DNA from: Escallonia rubra | Taxonomy: Eukaryota; Streptophyta; Magnoliopsida; Escalloniales; Escalloniaceae | Length of the DNA: 64,000 nucleotides | Direction: 5' to 3' | Assembly: GCA_033065855.1 (NCBI GenBank) | Contig: JAVXUO010003149.1 | Location: forward strand, 26,907 to 90,906 | In this document: piece after piece, positions 51,401 through 62,486 of the stretch | Position numbering within the stretch: the first letter of the stretch is position 1 | Layout of the letters: each line of letters begins with the position of its first letter | Translations under genes and position numbers: made by a program | The notes under the pieces: generated by a model | Database searches by the model: none | Told to the model about the DNA's origin: nothing | Seen by the model: the letters and a program-made list of their open reading frames with translations, nothing else

Positions 51401-54400
51401 AGGAAGCACCGACACCTCATATGGGTCAAGGTATGGTGTCCGACACCTACCGACAACCCGGCACCTCCGGACACGTGTCCGACACCTCTTTGCGGTGTCC
51501 TATTTTATTTATTTATTTATTAATTATCGGACACCGTGTCGGACACCTCTCGAAGAAGTGTCCACACGTATGGGGCCAAAAATACAATATTTCAAAACTC
51601 TTTCGAGGCTAGTGTGTAATAGTTGACAAATCTAGGACTCTTTTAGAAATGAACTTTTAAGCCAAACCCCATTGACCCAAACCTTTTCTCTTCTGAGGTC
51701 TTCTTCTATTCGGCTATTGTCTGCCTAACCAAGAGAAAAGAAGACGAAGCAGTCGGACAATCGAGCTTCTCGTTACGGAGGATCTCGCTGGATTTCAGCC
51801 AAAGATACCCCTCTTTCTCTCTCGTCTCTTTCTCTTTTCCATCTTTTTTGTTACCGGAAGATAAGTCAACATCTCCGAACTCATTCACATACGATATGAC
51901 CATATAAAACCTCTCCTTCATGCCTTTGGTCCCATGTCTTTTTCCTTCTTTCTTGTTACTATTGAGAGTATTTCACGTTATCGTCTTTCGTTCTTATCCA
52001 TTTTTAACAAAATTTAGTTGCTCGAAATGACGTTTATTTTTCTTATTTATATAATTAACACATATACACATATAATAATAAAAAATTAAAAAATTTCAGC
52101 GGTGTCCAAAATCTAGTTTTTTGGAAACTGCGGTGTCCGGTGTCCTGGTCGGTGTCGGACGCAGTGTCCGTGTCCGTGCTACCTAGCTCCTTCACAAAGA
52201 GTCGGCTGCGTCATATATCTCCAAGCCACTGCTCTGCAAGAAAGCAATCAAGCAGTTTCAAGTCTTTCATCCCAAGGCCCCCCTTCTGCTTCGAGAGAAT
52301 GCAACACTTTCCTTTTTATCGGATGATATTTCGTGGTTTATGAAGCACCTCCCACCGGAACCTTTTTTTCCACATCTCTTAGCCACCAAAACTGGCACCG
52401 GTAACAGGGACATAAGGTAAGTCGAGAGACTCAACAGAGTGCTTTTAATGAGCATCACTTTACTTCCTTACGAAGGTACTGCATCTTCCATCAGGCCCAC
52501 CAATTATGAAAGCGTCCAATCAGAGGATTCCAGCAAGTTTGTCCTTGAAAGTCACTCCCAAGGGAAGGCTCAGATAGGTGAACAGAAAACTTCCAACTCT
52601 ACAACCAAAAGTCCTTTACAAGGCAGATATACCAGGATCACCAACAGGAACCAAGTCACGCTTCGCTAAATTACATTAAACCCAAAGCAAGCCTGATATA
52701 TACGAGCAGCAATCGAATATACCCCGGTTGGTTAACTTCAGCAGACCTCAATTATTTTGATACCCTTCACCTAGTTTATTTCATTGACTTTAACAAGGAA
52801 TAATATCGCTGCCTATATCCACCCCAGGGATAGGAACCACAAAAAGATGGCACTATAAACCCTAGGTTTCCAAGCATAAGGAGGAGAAAGCTTTGTGCAC
52901 GGAGAACCAAATTTGGCCTTGAGTACTTGGGACTGTCCACAATCCAGTTTGCAGAACCATATCGACCGCTTGAAAAGGAGAACAAATGCCAATGAATACA
53001 CCAAGATGCAGAGGTTGCAGGAAGAGAAGGAGCAAATTTCAGAAAGCTGCTTGGGGAAATAAGCTAAAAGCCTGTAAGCTCTCCCTTTTTTTTTTTTTCC
53101 TTTTTGTTACCTCTTCTATCTAGTATTTAAGTGTCAGTCTATCAAAGAGGTCCAAAGTCGCCCCAATGCAAAAGCATTGGAACTATCCAAACTAAAGAGG
53201 CTTACGGTTTAAACAATTTTCTTCCATTAGCAACCAGTTACCAATAAAACCGGATCGCCCTTGAATGTTTGGAGATTTTCTCAGTACTCTAGGGAGGCTT
53301 CTTAAGAGCCAAAGTGCAACCAATTAAAGATGCCACACGCCCTTCGTGGAAGGTACAGTCTACTGCTATAGTCATTACGATTTTAAACTTCTTATGCCCT
53401 TCTTGTTGCCAATGCCTATTATTAAGGATGGCAGCCATAATGAAACGTATGAAAGTTTCCGTGCTGTTCAACATAACGTCCTTCCTAGCTTTTGGACTAA
53501 TATGTCCATTGGATGGTGATGAGAAGCATATGGAAAACGGTGAAGAAACTAAAGCCTTCTTTCTCAGTCAATAGGTTCATAAGGAACTAAGTTCCTTGGG
53601 TTTGGCATAATTTCCTAGGTTCTCCTTTTAGGTCAGAACTAAGTAGCAAATTAGATCTCCGCTTGGATTGCACCAAATAAGCTCACAGGCCAATCCAAAA
53701 TACATCTGGATAATGTCAAATATCATACCTCTGAACCAGATCCAACGAGAAGAATTCCTATGTAATAACCTTAGTAAGTAAAAATGAAGCAACACAATCT
53801 TGAAAGAAGCTTACCAACTAAACACCAAAAAGTTCACTAAGCTTAGTGAATATCTCCCAGTCTTCCAATGAAAATTAGCAACAATTGAATGGACTATGTC
53901 CCTCCCTCTCTACATGTTTCTCCCAAATCCTATGATAAAACATGTGAGTGATCTAATCTCCACAGACGCGTTGCACCAATTACTGGACTGAAAAGTGCAC
54001 ATGTAAAACACGCAACTTTCACACCACCGCGAATAACGTACCTTCAATGTATTATTAGACAATAAAAGCACAAAGGTCTGATCTTAAAATTTTCACCCAA
54101 ACACTTCCAAAGCTGTGGCACACTGAGCCAAGTATTTCCAAAAACTAGGACCTGCAGTTTTCAATTGCATGAACCAGTCTGTGCCACATCATTTGGGAGT
54201 CAAAATCAAAGTTCAGAAGACTAGCATTACTCTATCAAAGTTGCTCCACTAGGAAGCTAGTATTACCTTGAATTTTCGTTGTTTAGTACCATTCTTTTCC
54301 TGTAGGACTACCGCATATGTTGTGGTTTAAGCAAAAAAGGAAAAAAAGAGTGAAAACAAGACACTGTCGACTAAGAAATACACATCAATATCATTGTAGC

Positions 54401-57400
54401 TCCAAGAAAAGTATTCAATCATACTTGGCAATGCGTACACGCATTCACATAACTATGCATATGCAAACATATACATATATGGGGCTGATGCACAGCTGGG
54501 AAAGCTCCATTTTTTTCCAACTGATCTAGGGCCGTCCACGTCACAAAAATGAGCAGTCCACATCTTTTTCACAACTAATCACGAAGACCAACGGCTCCTA
54601 ATTATAGCGGTTGGTATCTTTTACCAGTTTGCCCCAGCACAAATAAAAAATTCCTCCCACGTCCCCACACCAACCACCCTGACATAGCGATTGGTAAGAC
54701 TGGACTTCAGAACTCACTTTTACTGCTTAACCGTGAGTTGCAGTTCAACATCCCAGAGATTTGCCTAAACATACCAGACATGCACTCTTTCAGTGAATCA
54801 TCTTGTTTTTCTTCTATTAAACCCTTTCTTTGTTTGTTTTTGGTCCTTGGTTTCTTCCTTCTTCACATGATGTCATTACCGTGGTCCCTAAAACTGAAAA
54901 TAGTTCCTTCTTCTCAGAAGTTAGGTTGATCTGTTCAACCAACCAGATATGCATTTGCAGTCAATTTTATGACCAGAACGCGTAGAAACAAACCACCTCC
55001 ATTCCACATCGTCAACCACTTGACGCCTCTCAACTGCCGTCATCATCTTTACCTCTGCCTGCCTTCGTCAACCACAACAGACCACCATGATCACGTCGTC
55101 ACCACCCAACCATCTCAAACTGCCACCAGCCATGACACTGTCGTCACCACTGACGCGGACATCGTCATCAGTGATGCCACATTAGCCAGCATGTCACCAC
55201 CACACACAGCCGAAAGCCAACCACTCAGAGCCAACTTCCACCATGCCAAAAATATTGTGGCCTCAGACCCACCATTTTTACACAGATATTAAAACCCAAA
55301 TACCATCAATAAGAGACATTAGAGATCTTATAGTAGACCTAACTTTCCAAAAGGAAAAAAGAAAGAGTAAATTGAAGAAATAAAGAACATAAACGGAGAG
55401 AGAGAGAGAGAGTAGATGTTGGTGCGGGTTGAGTAGACGACGAGAATGACCGTGGATCTCTGGATCTACGAGTTGTCCGGGAGAGAGAAGAATTTATACG
55501 GCTGCGGAAACAAAAAACATAAATCTTCGGTATTTTTCGAAAAGACACCGACCTAAAGAAAGGAGATCTGGACCGTCTAATTCGTGAAGTGGACGAACCT
55601 AGATTAGCTCGGAATGGGGCTTTTTGCAGCACTAGCTGTCGACCATACATACACACACACATATATATGTGTGTGTGTGTATGTATATTCTTTATATGTA
55701 TGGTATCTATTAGGAGGGAGCATACTTATGAAATAATCACCCGCAAAATACAAGATATAACATTAGGTAGTAATATTTTGTTTCATCATTAAAGGTTAGT
55801 GTTGTAAATTAACTCAAAACTAAAGAAGGTTTAAAAGTCTGAATATAAAAACTCTCAACTTCGTGTCAACCCACTCCTCCCACTCGCACTCTGCGGTTAT
55901 TGAAACAACACACGACTCTGATCTCAAATTTTCAACACCTCTTCCATTCACTAGTATATTCTATTCCAAAAAAGTTAATCGAATGAAGCATCACCCCTTC
56001 TCCACTGGTCTTCTCACTTCTAAGACAATGTCATCCATGCCTCTAGTAGATAAATTCAATCACATTGGTGGTTCGCTTCTTCTTCTCCTTTATTTTTTAG
56101 TTTTTTTGTCCTTCCTAATAGCTTTTGATTTATCCTTTTCTAGTTTAAACAGGGGAACTGCATACAAATTGGGAGCCACATTATGCATCTATTATGAAGG
56201 TCAACTTATGGTGTGACAGATGATAGCTTTTGTCATCCACGTGTACGAATAGAATACATTCACCACTCTCAAGTTTTGAATCTTTCTAATAATTATATCT
56301 TTGCAAATGTAATCATGACAGTTTGTAAATCGTGTGTGCCCACGAGCACTCTATTATACACACCACATTTATGATTTGGGTTAAAAAATAACCAAACGCC
56401 TCAGTTATAAGCTAGAAAACATACACATATGCTTACACGCAAGAGCACACAGTTAGAAGTTGGGTCCAGAAAAATACTTGCCTTAGTTTTTCCACCGGAA
56501 TGATTCCTAAACTAGTATAACACACAGGACAGCAGTCCACCTCCTCGTCTGAAAGCTTCTTGTATATGCACTTCCTGCAGACTGGATAAAGTATAAAATT
56601 TCATGTGTTAGAGACAACCATTGAATGAGGAAGTAAGAATGTAATATGAGGAGTTAAAGATATCACATCTTCAACATCGTGAGATCCGAGAGGTAACCCA
56701 AAGGAAAAAGACAAACTAATTCTCTATCTTAGGACTTAATCAACACAATGCACAAAGTATAAATGGTAAAAGGAACCGAGGTAGAGACACGAATGTGGTT
56801 TTAGGTAACCAAAGAATAGCATACACATGAGACAAACACTTGGCACGTCATCTGAAAGAACCTAAGAGAAGAATGGTTTGTAACATAGTTGACCTTGAGC
56901 AGTAATGATCTGATGGAAAATAAAAAATGGGCAAGAAAGTGTTCTCTCTGATGCATCATAAAAGTCAGCTAGTGGAATATTAAGTACATCAGAGGCGCAA
57001 TTACATAATGAGCAGAACAGATTCTCTTAACTATGCAGGCAACTTTCTTTTTAAGATTTAAACATCTATAGCTGTCTGCCTCTGAATATTATTGTGGGTC
57101 GTAAGCGACCCAGTTATGCTCATACAGTTTCCACAATTTACACTTGTTAAGGATAATCTGGAGGTTGCGTTTGCAACGAAAGTCCTAGTCTTGGGCAACT
57201 TGCAGTTGTAACAATGATTATAAGATAACAATTTCGCAAGGCAAGTGGTTTATATCTAGCTAGATTTAAATCATAGGATCTTTTCTAACAGGCGCTCTAG
57301 GAACAAATATCAGCTGCAACATGAAAAGGAAATACCTTGAACAAACAAGACGACGAAATTGATGTGACAGGACCCACCAGATCAGCAAGTAAAGCGGCTT

Positions 57401-58924
57401 CAGTATGTTCAAAATGTTTTTTAGAAAACGTTGTGAGAGACCACACAAATTAAACCAATCCAATTCGTAAAAACCGATTGTTGGATTGAAATTAGATGTC
57501 TGTGACTAGGAATACAAAAGGAGTTCGACTACAACCCATTCTATTAACATAGAGAGCGAATTGAACATGTTGAAACATATGGCCACTGGAACAGCCTTTA
57601 TAATAAGCTGGTAAAACCAACAATGAAGTATCTGAGTTAAATTTGGAAGCCAGAAACTCAGATTATTGGGTTGCTTTCAGACATAGATATTCCTGAAAAT
57701 GCAAAATTATTAAAGTTCTTCAATGGCATACGACTTTAACAAATGGCGTGTAAGAGGAACGCTTGCAACAATAAATTTACACATCCAGACTCGCAGATAA
57801 TTTTCTTCTAATTAGTTCCGGCTTGGGGTATTCCTTATGTATGAGCATTCTAGACTTGTTCATGAAAATAGGTGAATCAAAGACTTAACTAGATTCTACC
57901 AGAAAAAAAAGACTTAACTAGAGAATTCTAACTCATGCATATTTTTGAAAATTCAATAATCGAAAGCATTTTTGTTATTCTCATGAAGGGAATCCAATTC
58001 AACGTTCAATGCCACTCAGAACCCCAGCTTTATTAGTAGTCTTGCTGTGAAAATTTTGGAAGACTGCAATAACTTGAAAGTGCTAACCCACGCGACATTT
58101 TATTTGATGGAGATCACCTATGATTATGTCGCAAACCAACAACCAATTAGATTAGCTTGAATTAAACGCATATGCCCAACTGGACAAACTACCTACCAAT
58201 TGAATTCTTGAGAGCAAAAAAAAGCTGAAGAATAGTTTCTTTCCTAATATGTGCATTAATTAAAGCTGAAGATAACGAGAAACGGAAAAATCCGCTGGTA
58301 TCAAACTTAAAAAGATAGTTCAAAGAGAAAGACGATGTAGGCAGATAAGTTACAGCCATACAATATTGTACAACATGCATTAGTAAGTGTACGCTTCTCT
58401 GTCAACAAAGTGGGTGTCTGCTAAACAAGCTGGTAAATTCTCATTTATATTGGTAAAAATAGACCTGAGATCAATACGCACCTACACCAGGGACCGTGGA
58501 TTAAGGGAGAACTATCCCTCTTTTGTAGACCAGGCCCAAGTGGGCTATTTACAATGCAATCCCAGATTAAACACATATTGTAAAACAAGGATATATGAAC
58601 AACGAAGAATGTAATCCAAATCAAGAACTACTTACAACGCAAGATATAAACCCAGATCAGAGAATCGTCGATAGGAACAATCCCAATTGAGGAAATAAGA
58701 CAAAGCAGAAGAATTGAATAGATACATGAGCTCAAACGAAGGTTACAAAGATTAAAGAGCAAATAGATAGAAAAGAGAGAAAGAAACCAACAAGTGTGAA
58801 GGCAAAGGGATATGGTGGTGGCTTCCCTGAGAAACCTTTTACATAGAGGGCACGTCATGCATGCCACCAGCGTTTCCCTCCGCACCTTGATTACCTGATT
58901 CTTCATCTCTCTCACTCTGCTCAT
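38549..58924 (-). CDS. DRIP: DRIP/BMI1-type RING-RAWUL E3 ubiquitin ligase (seven exons)
   Basis: The protein is a RING-type E3 ligase. Arabidopsis DRIP1/DRIP2 (BMI1B/BMI1A) ubiquitinate the drought factor DREB2A and act in Polycomb PRC1 to monoubiquitinate histone H2A in the nucleus. CDS: complement(join(38549..38722, 41193..41265, 46120..46170, 46255..46697, 46810..47143, 56482..56581, 58792..58924)), 435 aa against about 420 in Arabidopsis. The RING C3HC4 ligands are C25, C28, C41, H43, C46, C49, C62 and C65. A basic run is at 319-323. The C-terminal RAWUL domain (about 337-430) includes PVSFIQKYL and SSAKDFVMVLSY. Intron 2 requires a GC-AG pair; the rest are GT-AG. Introns 1-6 are 2210, 9338, 112, 84, 4854 and 2470 bp and carry many transposons. 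Codon 1 may be at 58924 or 58906. No internal stop was found. Confidence 0.95.
38723..41192 (-). other. DRIP intron 6
   Basis: 2.5 kb. A local tandem duplication lies at about 39955-40180 (unit near 77 bp, containing GATTGGCCACTGTTGGGACA at 40078 and 40155). The rest is unrecognised AT-rich DNA. Confidence 0.7.
41193..41265 (-). CDS. DRIP: DRIP exon 6 (73 bp)
   Basis: After the acceptor CACAG it encodes DGNLPVSFIQKYLVRKL and DLTSETE, the ubiquitin-like RAWUL core. The donor is GAG/GTCAGT. Confidence 0.93.
42438..42897. repeat. Tandem array A, 25-bp unit
   Basis: About 18 units of the type CGACGTCCGTCGTGCATCAA plus five bases (22-26 bp). Some are variants with TTCGTACATC, interspersed in a higher-order pattern. 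Very rich in CpG. Confidence 0.92.
43093..43794. repeat. Tandem array B, 66-bp unit
   Basis: About ten units starting GACGTTCGTCGCCGCGCCC and including CGTGCCCCGGCACCAAGTAT. Unit starts at 43094, 43160 and 43226 show the 66-bp period. The GACGTTCGTCG start resembles the unit of array A. Confidence 0.93.
43795..44320. repeat. Tandem array C, 66-bp unit
   Basis: Eight units starting GGGATGGGCTCACAACCTTA, at 43795, 43861, 43926, 43992, 44058, 44125, 44190 and 44256 (65-67 bp). Units are nearly identical apart from the length of a G run. The unit differs from array B in sequence but has the same length. Confidence 0.95.
44756..44764 (+). promoter_or_regulatory. TATA box of the solo LTR
   Basis: TATAAATAG, with a TTCTTCTTCATTCTCAC tract about 30-50 bp downstream, typical of a plant LTR transcription start. 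It points opposite to DRIP and lies in DRIP intron 5. Confidence 0.6.
45611..45917. mobile_element. hAT-like MITE, 307 bp, in DRIP intron 5
   Basis: The ends are inverted repeats: CTATGTCACATGGACTCT at the left and AGAGTCCATGTAACATAG at the right. Flanks are ACAATTTC (45603-45610) and ACAACTTC (45918-45925), an 8-bp duplication with one mismatch, the length typical of hAT. The interior repeats GGACACTCG and GACACTTGGACATG; no coding sequence. Confidence 0.8.
46120..46170 (-). CDS. DRIP: DRIP exon 5 (51 bp)
   Basis: A micro-exon-sized segment after the acceptor TTTCAG, encoding GGDVPLPQISACYLRI, the start of the RAWUL domain. The donor is AA/GTTAGT. It is too short for ORF scanning and was found by phase and homologue motif. 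Confidence 0.88.
46255..46697 (-). CDS. DRIP: DRIP exon 4
   Basis: 443 bp after the acceptor TTGTAG. It includes DLWKPLNFLVEAANRSK and the basic KRRRR before PVWFSLVAS. The donor is CA/GTAAGA. Confidence 0.93.
46810..47143 (-). CDS. DRIP: DRIP exon 3
   Basis: 334 bp after the acceptor ATGCAG, starting PDHNLQDI, with the family-typical KRKERSLSSLVVSTP and TGRRTK. The donor is CAG/GTAAAG. The linker is Lys/Arg-rich, consistent with nuclear location. Confidence 0.93.
47360..48260. repeat. Degenerate repetitive block
   Basis: It starts with TCTAACACCGCCCCTCAAAC and ends near GGCTCTGATCTCG, a pair of motifs common at the ends of a widespread plant repeat. Inside (47560-47830) imperfect units with GCAAG(T/C)GCCGTA and CAAAGGACCCCAC recur. 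No coding sequence; type uncertain. Confidence 0.35.
48456..48495. repeat. (TA)n microsatellite beside the MITE
   Basis: About 20 TA dinucleotides directly left of the MITE. A shorter (TA)n follows it at 48624-48644, so the element sits within a TA tract. Confidence 0.9.
48496..48623. mobile_element. Foldback MITE, 128 bp
   Basis: Almost the whole element is self-complementary. GGGTCGTGATCCATTGCTAG at the left is mirrored by CTAGCAACGGATCAGCTCCC at the right. The centre pairs GCCGTCCACTATATAATG with its inverse around 48525-48590. It lies in a TA microsatellite, which hides any TA target duplication. Confidence 0.8.
50390..52690 (-). pseudogene. LINE remnant in DRIP intron 2
   Basis: Minus-strand fragments in L1 order: SFLFTYLSLPLGVTFKDKL (about 52550-52610), LIKSTLLSLSTYLMSLLPVP (about 52390-52455), EEWGNFERFIRLEVGNGAKV (about 51230-51295), VNHLLSHCRIAKE (about 50820-50860) and LFWCTWREQNIRG (about 50410-50450). 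These are the late reverse transcriptase and zinc-binding regions. Stops and frameshifts are frequent, and the copy is split by the hAT-like element at 51399-52186. Confidence 0.85.
51399..52186. mobile_element. hAT-like non-autonomous element, 788 bp, nested in LINE remnant
   Basis: The left end is CTAGGAAGCACCGACAC and the right end, inverted, is CTAGGTAGCACGGACAC. It is flanked by an exact 8-bp duplication CTCCTTCA (51391-51398 and 52187-52194). Removing it and one duplication rejoins the LINE sequence. GTGTCCGACACC-like motifs cluster near both ends. No transposase frame, so it depends on another hAT element. Confidence 0.9.
55644..55686. repeat. Palindromic (AC)n(AT)n(GT)n microsatellite
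   Basis: ATACATACACACACAC, then ATATATAT, then GTGTGTGTGTATGTAT, a near-perfect palindrome able to form a hairpin. A (GA)n run lies nearby at 55397-55411. Confidence 0.85.
56482..56581 (-). CDS. DRIP: DRIP exon 2
   Basis: 100 bp after the acceptor ATCCAG. It completes the RING (CRKCIYKKLSDEEVDCCPVC) and ends VEKLR. The exon-intron border is AAG/GCAAGT, a GC donor. Confidence 0.92.
56582..58791 (-). other. DRIP intron 1
   Basis: 2.2 kb from donor GTTGGT to acceptor ATCCAG. AT-rich; no transposon or other gene was recognised. Confidence 0.8.
58792..58924 (-). CDS. DRIP: DRIP exon 1
   Basis: It encodes MSRVREMKNQVIKVRRETL and the first RING ligands (CPLC, then CLHT). It ends one base into a Phe codon at donor GTTGGT. 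The second Met (58906) matches the start seen in most homologues; an in-frame Met further upstream (59062) is probably in the leader. Confidence 0.9.
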
Positions 58925-60251
58925 GCACAAGGTGGGTGGGTTACTATTTGGAGCAGATTTGAGAGTTGTTAGGCTATTGTGGGTACGTAATGGGAGATGT
59001 GGATCTGTTGACTCGGGAGTGGATTTTAAGCGGAAATCTGAGGTGGGTTTGAGCGCTTGCAAGAAGTTTTACGTGGGGGTTTTGATGCCGTAGAGCATGA
59101 ACAGCATGCTCGTGGTATTGCTCAGACACAAGTTCAAGCTCGAGTTCGGTGCGACAAAGAGACCTGTTCAGAATGCGGCGGCCACCATTGACGTTGTCAG
59201 TACAAGTTGCATTGGCATGTGGAAATCATGCATTTTTAGATAGACCAAAGTCATAGTTTAGTCATAGTTTAGTGATAAACGCTCTATCGACGCGAGTAAC
59301 ACCTTATATAGGATTTTTTTATCAATCAAGATCAAGTCTCCAATAGATTTTTTTTTATCAATTTAGACTGTGAGACCATTGTTTTAGTCATAAAGGTTTC
59401 TTTTTGTGGTAGTTAGGATTGCCACTTGTCTTTGATTGAACTGCGTATATGTAATGATAGTTCTCATGCAAGCATTCATGTGACGCCTTTGAAGATTTGT
59501 TTGAACGTAAATGTTACACTTACCTTTCGGGTTGAGGTTGGAGGGTGAATACTCTTTAAACCCGAGTTAGTATAGTTGACACTGCATGCAAGGTTCTATT
59601 ACTTCAAGATCATGTGCGAATGGCCTAGAATCTCTTCGAAATAAATTATGAAATAAAGGTAAGTCATTTTCGCGTAAGTTAGGTCGTTTGAGATATTAGA
59701 TATCGTCCGACCACTTGCTTGTAGAGCTGTTTTGCCTCCGAGGTAGTCTCAAATTCACAATGTGTTACACGTTTTTGCCTTGTGGAAATATTTGTTTGAT
59801 CCATCACATGTCATTGATTATGAACTCATTCAACTTTAAAAAAGACTTGTCCCATTAAGAGAAACTTGAGTTATTTTGGAGCGCGATGAGCATCTTATGT
59901 GCTCTAAAACCATATCTTTAGTGAATGTTTAGTGTGAACAACCTGAGGGTAATTTGGAGTGTGATAAGCGTGCTAAGTGCTCTAAAATGATATCTTTTGC
60001 GAAGGTTGTATGTCGTAACCATTAGGAGAGGAATGCTCCTTCTGTGCTAGAGGATGAAATGTGCGAAAATCACCCTCTAACTATTTGATACATCTAATTT
60101 CATGAGGAAGGAAGATGTAATTCCTTACAAAAGCAATATCTTTAAACTACCATTCTAGATTTCATATATCAATGGTAGTTTTGTTATACGATGTATTTCA
60201 AGTGAGGATTAATCATAATAAATTAGCATTATTTTGAATAAGTTACAAAAA
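58925..60251. other. Upstream region of DRIP
   Basis: 5' leader and promoter region of DRIP followed by AT-rich spacer. A frame open from 59062 joins the DRIP start in phase and could be leader. No TATA box could be singled out, and nothing else was recognised. Confidence 0.4.
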
Positions 60252-61085
60252 TGTCACGATGCGAACCCGCAGAGACCCCAACTGGCTTGAGGATGATTAG
60301 TAGTAGACTCATTGACAACCACACTACCACGCTTCACTCACTAAAACCAATACATATAGCAGGAGAAACTAAAACTTTTACAACTTCAGATACAAACTTT
60401 ACTTTTAATTTCATTGCAAAACCTTTATATAGCAACAATTTATGAAATAATCTCAAAATTCAACACCTTCTATCCTTGAAATCCACAATGTTTTCCCTTA
60501 ATATTTCCAAGCCCAAGATTGTCATCATCGCCTTATTTTTAAATCTACAATGTTAAGTAAAAAGTGAGCTTCCACGTGCTCAGTCACAGTATGTCAGAAA
60601 ATATTTTAGCTTACAGATTAACAACTTTATGAGTAATCATATGAGGGCATCAATAATTATGACTTAAAACAGCGAAGGAAAATTTATTACATAAAGCGTA
60701 ATAAAGTATAAGTAAAACAATTCTCAGGGTATAACAATTATTTAGCATAAATAGGATCATCACCAATCCAACAACAACTGAAATGGGCCCACTAACTTGG
60801 GCCCGGAATCTGAACTCGAGATAACCATCATTGTGAAAACACGAGCGATCACGTGTAATAGTATCATCACGTCAATGTTTAGTCCTATTAACAGGGACGC
60901 AAAATCTAGCTTTCCCTCGTTAGATGTGGCGCACAACAATCAATTAAGAAAATTGCCCATTTTGTTTCCTCGTAACAAAATCCATGAACTACTAATGGTC
61001 AAACAATCCCACGACATTTTGTTTTTTTAGAAATAGTTCAATAAATCGTAAATCCAAAAACCATCCTACTTTGAACTAAACGTTT
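60252..61085 (-). mobile_element. Reverse-oriented Ty3-type LTR fragment (probable)
   Basis: It begins TGTCACGATGCGAACCCGC, which resembles the inverse of Ty3/Del-type LTR 3' ends such as that of the element at 21613-29768 (inverse TGTCACGCCCCGAACCC). A TGGGCCCACTAACTTGGGCCC motif about 530 bp inside resembles the ACTGGGCCCCAAGCTC motif at a comparable place in that LTR. No coding sequence and no second LTR inside the window. Confidence 0.45.
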
Positions 61086-62486
61086 CAGATCAAAAGTCCA
61101 TAATGATCCCTACCAAAATTACCATTTGCAAGTCTGTCTTTAACGAGAAGTATGTGATGCTAAAAGCAGTTCATATTTCGGTAAAGAGTTCTTTCTTCTA
61201 AGAAAATAGATAAACGTTAGTAAAAGCAGTTCACTTATGGGAAACAATGCTTTCTCTAGGAAATAGGCCAACATTTATGCTATATAAAAAATTGCTAGAT
61301 GGTTAAAAAGGTCACTATTTACCTTAACACTGCATTTTTTCGATACCAAAATCCGGCATGATGTCACTTTGCTACATCTAACTAAAATAACCATCAAGTC
61401 ATTTTAAGTTTCTCTTGAACTAATCAATTTTCTACGTGATCATCTTCACTTCTTCTAAAAGTTAGCACGACTCTTGCATTTTTCCCGCAAACATTTTCAT
61501 TCCCATCTTCAGCTCTTCAAACCCAAGGTACACATACACCTACACCTGCTAACAACCTGTAAACACATACATACTCACCACCTTGCTATCCAGCAAAACA
61601 TACATACACACCATACCACATTGTTGTACAGCCTACCTCTACCAAATAATTGAAGATCCGTTTTCACCCAAACAACCCTTCACTTCCAAAATCCTCCAAG
61701 CAACTTGATACGTACGTCTTTACACAAGGCAAGTGCACAATCAATGTAGACACATAATTGTACGTCCACACCCCCCCCCACATAGACAACCCATCACACT
61801 AATACACACATACAATACACCCCCACCACACACTCACAAACAGCAGCTCCACATCCACCACATTACACACGCAGACACGACCCCCACATACACGCACACC
61901 ATAATGCACACACACACACACAATAATGTACACAAGCTCGCACACAGGCAGCACACACCATACAATATATACACAATAGATATATCATACACACAATTGC
62001 ACAGCTGCACCCCATTTCCTGCCCCCCAGCATACGTGCAAACCACCACAACACATAATGCACATGCTCACATCCCTTGAGGCTGTACAACATCCATGTGA
62101 TGACCCAAAAATTCACAGCAAACATTCCAAACTTTCGGAGTGTTAAAACAATCACTCACTCGATCGATCACTTAATGACATGAACAACCTCGATTCAATA
62201 AGTAACTACCAACATATATCAAAGTTTCTAATCAGTGCAATGATTCAAAATCTCTAAAATATATAGTCATTAAGAAATAGACTTAAGTTCTCTACAGAAT
62301 GAGATAAACAGTGTTTACCCACGCATGAGTCCTACATATCAAAATAGAGACATATACTCCAAATTCTTTCCCATAACAAATCCACTGAAATCTAAAGGAT
62401 CAAACAAGGGTGACATTTTGAGCTTTTGAAAGCTCAAAAATCGCAAAGGAATTAAAAAAGGATTCACTTTCAACGATAAATAGTTC
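61086..62486. repeat. Large tandem repeat, copy 1 (about 1.4 kb)
   Basis: It starts CAGATCAAAAGTCC and is matched by the next copy at offsets of 1,398 to 1,493 bp. Landmarks are GTCTTTAACGAGAA, AAAACATACATACACACCAT, CAATCAATGTAGACACATAA, a C run, a CA-rich tract (61790-62060) and TGTGATGACCCAAAAATT (62097). Confidence 0.88.

Larger units (their letters stand above)
47144..56481 (-). other. DRIP intron 2, 9.3 kb, GC-AG borders
   Basis: It holds the MITE, LINE and hAT entries listed separately. The stretch 48700-50390 has some CACC/GTGTCC-rich DNA (49570-50350) that may be an eroded transposon. At 52700-56481 I recognise only simple repeats and unidentified AT-rich DNA, plus a CACC/GTC-rich stretch at 55000-55250. 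Confidence 0.75.

Noticed and set aside
54969..55292. 107-codon plus-strand frame in DRIP intron 2
   Set aside because: Composition follows a CACC/GTC-rich stretch; no domain.
55339..55662. Minus-strand 107-codon frame as a gene within the DRIP intron
   Set aside because: Arg/Ser-rich translation over (GA)n and a palindromic microsatellite; no homologue recognised.
58925..59062. Upstream in-frame Met at 59062 as the DRIP start
   Set aside because: Homologues start near MKNQVIKVRRET; the extra 46 residues look like leader sequence. It cannot be excluded without transcript data.
61733..62146. His/Thr-rich 137-codon frame and the related frames at 63199-63553
   Set aside because: Low-complexity CA-rich tract; the two repeat copies do not keep the same reading frame.
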